From: Methanosarcina sp. UBA293
GTDB taxonomy: Archaea > Halobacteriota > Methanosarcinia > Methanosarcinales > Methanosarcinaceae
DNA: 5,088 nt
Assembly: GCA_002499445.1 (NCBI GenBank)
Contig: DALS01000044.1
Coordinates: 1-5,088, forward strand
Direction of reading: 5' to 3'
The translations under genes and the position numbers were made by a program. The notes under the pieces were generated by a model that saw only the letters and a list, made by a program, of their open reading frames with translations, was not told the DNA's origin and searched no databases. The first letter of the stretch is position 1; the number at the start of each line of letters is the position of its first letter. Shown here in pieces: positions 3,683-5,088 of this stretch.

Positions 3683-5013
3683 TTGTGTTCTTTAAAAACA
3701 TAGTCTGCCCAGCCTGTGGGGCTGCCTGCGACGATATTCAAGTTGAATTCAGGAATGGAGAGATTGAAGCTAAAAATGTATGTAAGATTGGAAATTCCAG
3801 TTTTAAGGCAATTAAAAGTCCCAAAAGAATTAGACAACCCCTTATAAAGAATGGAGATAAATTGAAACCGGTTTCCTGGGAAAAAGCCCTCGAAAAAACC
3901 GCAGATATTCTTGTTTCGGCAAAGCGTCCCCTCCTCTTCATGGGCAGTGAAACTTCCTGCGAAGCTCATGAAGTGGGGCTCAAGATAGGGGAATACCTTG
4001 GTGCAGTTATTGATTCTAATACTACGATAGGTAATGGGCCAACAGCTATGGGAACTCAGGAATCTGGAAAAGTCGGTGCAACCGAAGGGCAGAAGAAAAA
4101 CAGAGGTGACCTCATAGTCTACTGGGGCACCAATCCTCTCGAATCCATGCCAAGACAGATGTCCAGGTACGGAGTTTTCCCTAGAGGCTATTGGACCAAG
4201 CGCGGGCGTTTTGACCGGATAATTATCACGGTAGACCCGAGAAAAACCCCGACCACTGAAGCTTCCGACCTACATGTGCAGCTCAAACCAAATTCGGATT
4301 ATGAACTGATAAGTGCCCTCCTTACTCTGCTCCACGGAAAAACTCCTCACCCCTCAGTAGAAGAGATCACAGGAGTTCCTATCTCCTTGATGGAAAAGAT
4401 GCTCTATCTAATGAAAAACTGTAACTTTGGGGCCATTTCAGTGGGTGTTGGGTTTTCTTCTTCAATTGGAAAGCACAGGAACGCCGAAATTGCCATGAAC
4501 CTCGTAAAGGAACTGAACAATTACTCCAGGTTCACTCTTGGAGTTCTCCGTAGTCACTGCAATGTTGCAGGTTTTAACCAGGTTGCCTCCTACATGTACG
4601 GCTATCCCTTCGGACTTGACTTTGCACGTGGGTATCCTCGTTACAACCCAGGAGAATTCACAACTGTGGATTTGCTTCGAGAAAAGGATGTGGACGCAGC
4701 TTTTGTGATGTGCGCCGATCTTCTAAATCAAATCCCTGCTGACTGTGCGGCTTATCTTACCGAAATTCCTCTAATCTGCCTGGATATCGCTCCGTGTCCA
4801 ACCACAGTTGCTTCAAATGTCGTGCTTCCAGGTGTCATTGACACCATGGAATGTGATGGGACCTTCTACAGGCTCGACGATTTGCCGGTTCACTTCAAAC
4901 CCTTCACAACTTCACCCTTCGAATTCACGAAGAGCAACGAAGATACCCTAAAACAGCTTTTTAAGAAAATCAAAGAAAAAAGAAGCCATACTGGGCTCTG
5001 TAGAAATCCATAA
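3679..5013 (+). CDS. fmdB: Formylmethanofuran dehydrogenase subunit B-like protein lacking the active-site Cys-His
   Basis: FmdB/FwdB is the molybdopterin-binding catalytic subunit that makes formate from CO2 in the first step of methanogenesis, in the cytosolic Fmd/Fwd complex. This 444-aa copy is full length. Numbering from GTG3679, Cys10, Cys13, Cys17 and Cys35 fit the [4Fe-4S] site (CPACGAACDDI, then NVCKIG). DLIVYWGTNPLESMPRQMSRYG (144-165), VDPRKTPTTEASDLHV (185-200), LRSHCNVAGFNQ (290-301), GYPFGLDFARGYPRYNPGEF (308-327) and LPGVI (383-387) are family blocks. In active enzymes the loop before GPT reads Cys-His; here it is Gly118-Asn119 (GGT AAT), so the Mo/W thiolate ligand and a catalytic His are lost. 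The Arg after that region (R291) remains. Normal partners fmdD, fmdA and fmdC are not adjacent. It may be an inactive paralog, a scaffold or regulator, or a gene starting to decay. FmdB (Mo) is favoured over FwdB (W) only by overall resemblance to the remembered M. barkeri FmdB. Confidence 0.88.
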   Translation: MIVFFKNIVCPACGAACDDIQVEFRNGEIEAKNVCKIGNSSFKAIKSPKRIRQPLIKNGDKLKPVSWEKALEKTADILVSAKRPLLFMGSETSCEAHEVGLKIGEYLGAVIDSNTTIGNGPTAMGTQESGKVGATEGQKKNRGDLIVYWGTNPLESMPRQMSRYGVFPRGYWTKRGRFDRIIITVDPRKTPTTEASDLHVQLKPNSDYELISALLTLLHGKTPHPSVEEITGVPISLMEKMLYLMKNCNFGAISVGVGFSSSIGKHRNAEIAMNLVKELNNYSRFTLGVLRSHCNVAGFNQVASYMYGYPFGLDFARGYPRYNPGEFTTVDLLREKDVDAAFVMCADLLNQIPADCAAYLTEIPLICLDIAPCPTTVASNVVLPGVIDTMECDGTFYRLDDLPVHFKPFTTSPFEFTKSNEDTLKQLFKKIKEKRSHTGLCRNP

Positions 5014-5037
5014 TTTGATGTAAATAATCTCTATTAC

Positions 5038-5083
5038 TTTTTTGTTTATGTTATAGACTCTCAGTTTAATTTTTATTTCTTTT
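5038..5083 (+). terminator. T-rich terminator after fmdB
   Basis: TTTTTTGTTT (5038-5047) starts 24 nt past the stop, and a second tract, TTTTTATTTCTTTTA, follows near 5068-5083. No start of fmdA or fmdC is visible before the window ends, so transcription probably stops here. Confidence 0.45.
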
Positions 5084-5088
5084 ACTTG

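Noticed and set aside
3738..3969. Minus-strand frames opposite the fmdB 5' region
   Set aside because: They are shadows of the conserved fmdB coding frame.
4027..4032. Local frameshift as the reason for Gly-Asn in FmdB
   Set aside because: The family sequence is continuous and in frame on both sides (GEYLGAVIDSN before, GPTAMGTQE after), so only the two codons differ.

Overview
The window looks like part of a Methanosarcina chromosome (methanogenic archaeon, order Methanosarcinales). Three things point there: an FmdB/FwdB-type formylmethanofuran dehydrogenase subunit, a minus-strand tRNA-Trp with a long archaeal intron that carries a box C/D guide RNA, and long AT-rich spacers with T-rich ends, TATA boxes and short AAAAAGTTTG-type repeats. 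The genus is inferred from remembered family sequences, not from a search.

Layout, left to right. 1-97: a 27-nt tandem repeat (about 2.7 copies) whose first copy forms a perfect hairpin. 180-785 (+): an unrecognised soluble protein of about 200 aa, whose original start may lie upstream at a codon that is now ACG. 786-1044: spacer with a T-rich terminator and a TATA box. 1045-2229 (+): an intact class I/II PLP-dependent aminotransferase of the archaeal aspartate aminotransferase type. 2230-2628: AT-rich spacer with no gene, one weak hairpin and a 23-nt tandem duplication. 2629-2820 (-): tRNA-Trp(CCA) with a 118-nt intron between positions 37 and 38. The intron has a perfect bulge-helix-bulge splice motif, and its C, D', C' and D boxes place guides exactly on C34 and C39 of the same tRNA. 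2821-3678: a mostly gene-free stretch with the tRNA promoter, a decayed fragment resembling the start of a TauE/SafE-type membrane protein, several inverted repeats, and a 27-codon ORF that overlaps the next start codon. 3679-5013 (+): a full-length fmdB-like gene.

The most unusual feature is in that last gene. It keeps the [4Fe-4S] cysteines, length and overall sequence of FmdB. However, the conserved Cys-His pair that binds the Mo/W atom and assists catalysis reads Gly-Asn (residues 118-119). The gene also stands alone: no fmdD, fmdA or fmdC is visible on either side. It is either a catalytically dead paralog kept for another role or a gene in early decay. The remnant and repeat-rich DNA just upstream suggests this part of the chromosome has been rearranged.

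The genes do not form one pathway. The aminotransferase (amino-acid metabolism), the tRNA-Trp and the orphan fmdB appear to be separate transcription units, each with its own promoter-like and T-rich terminator-like sequences.
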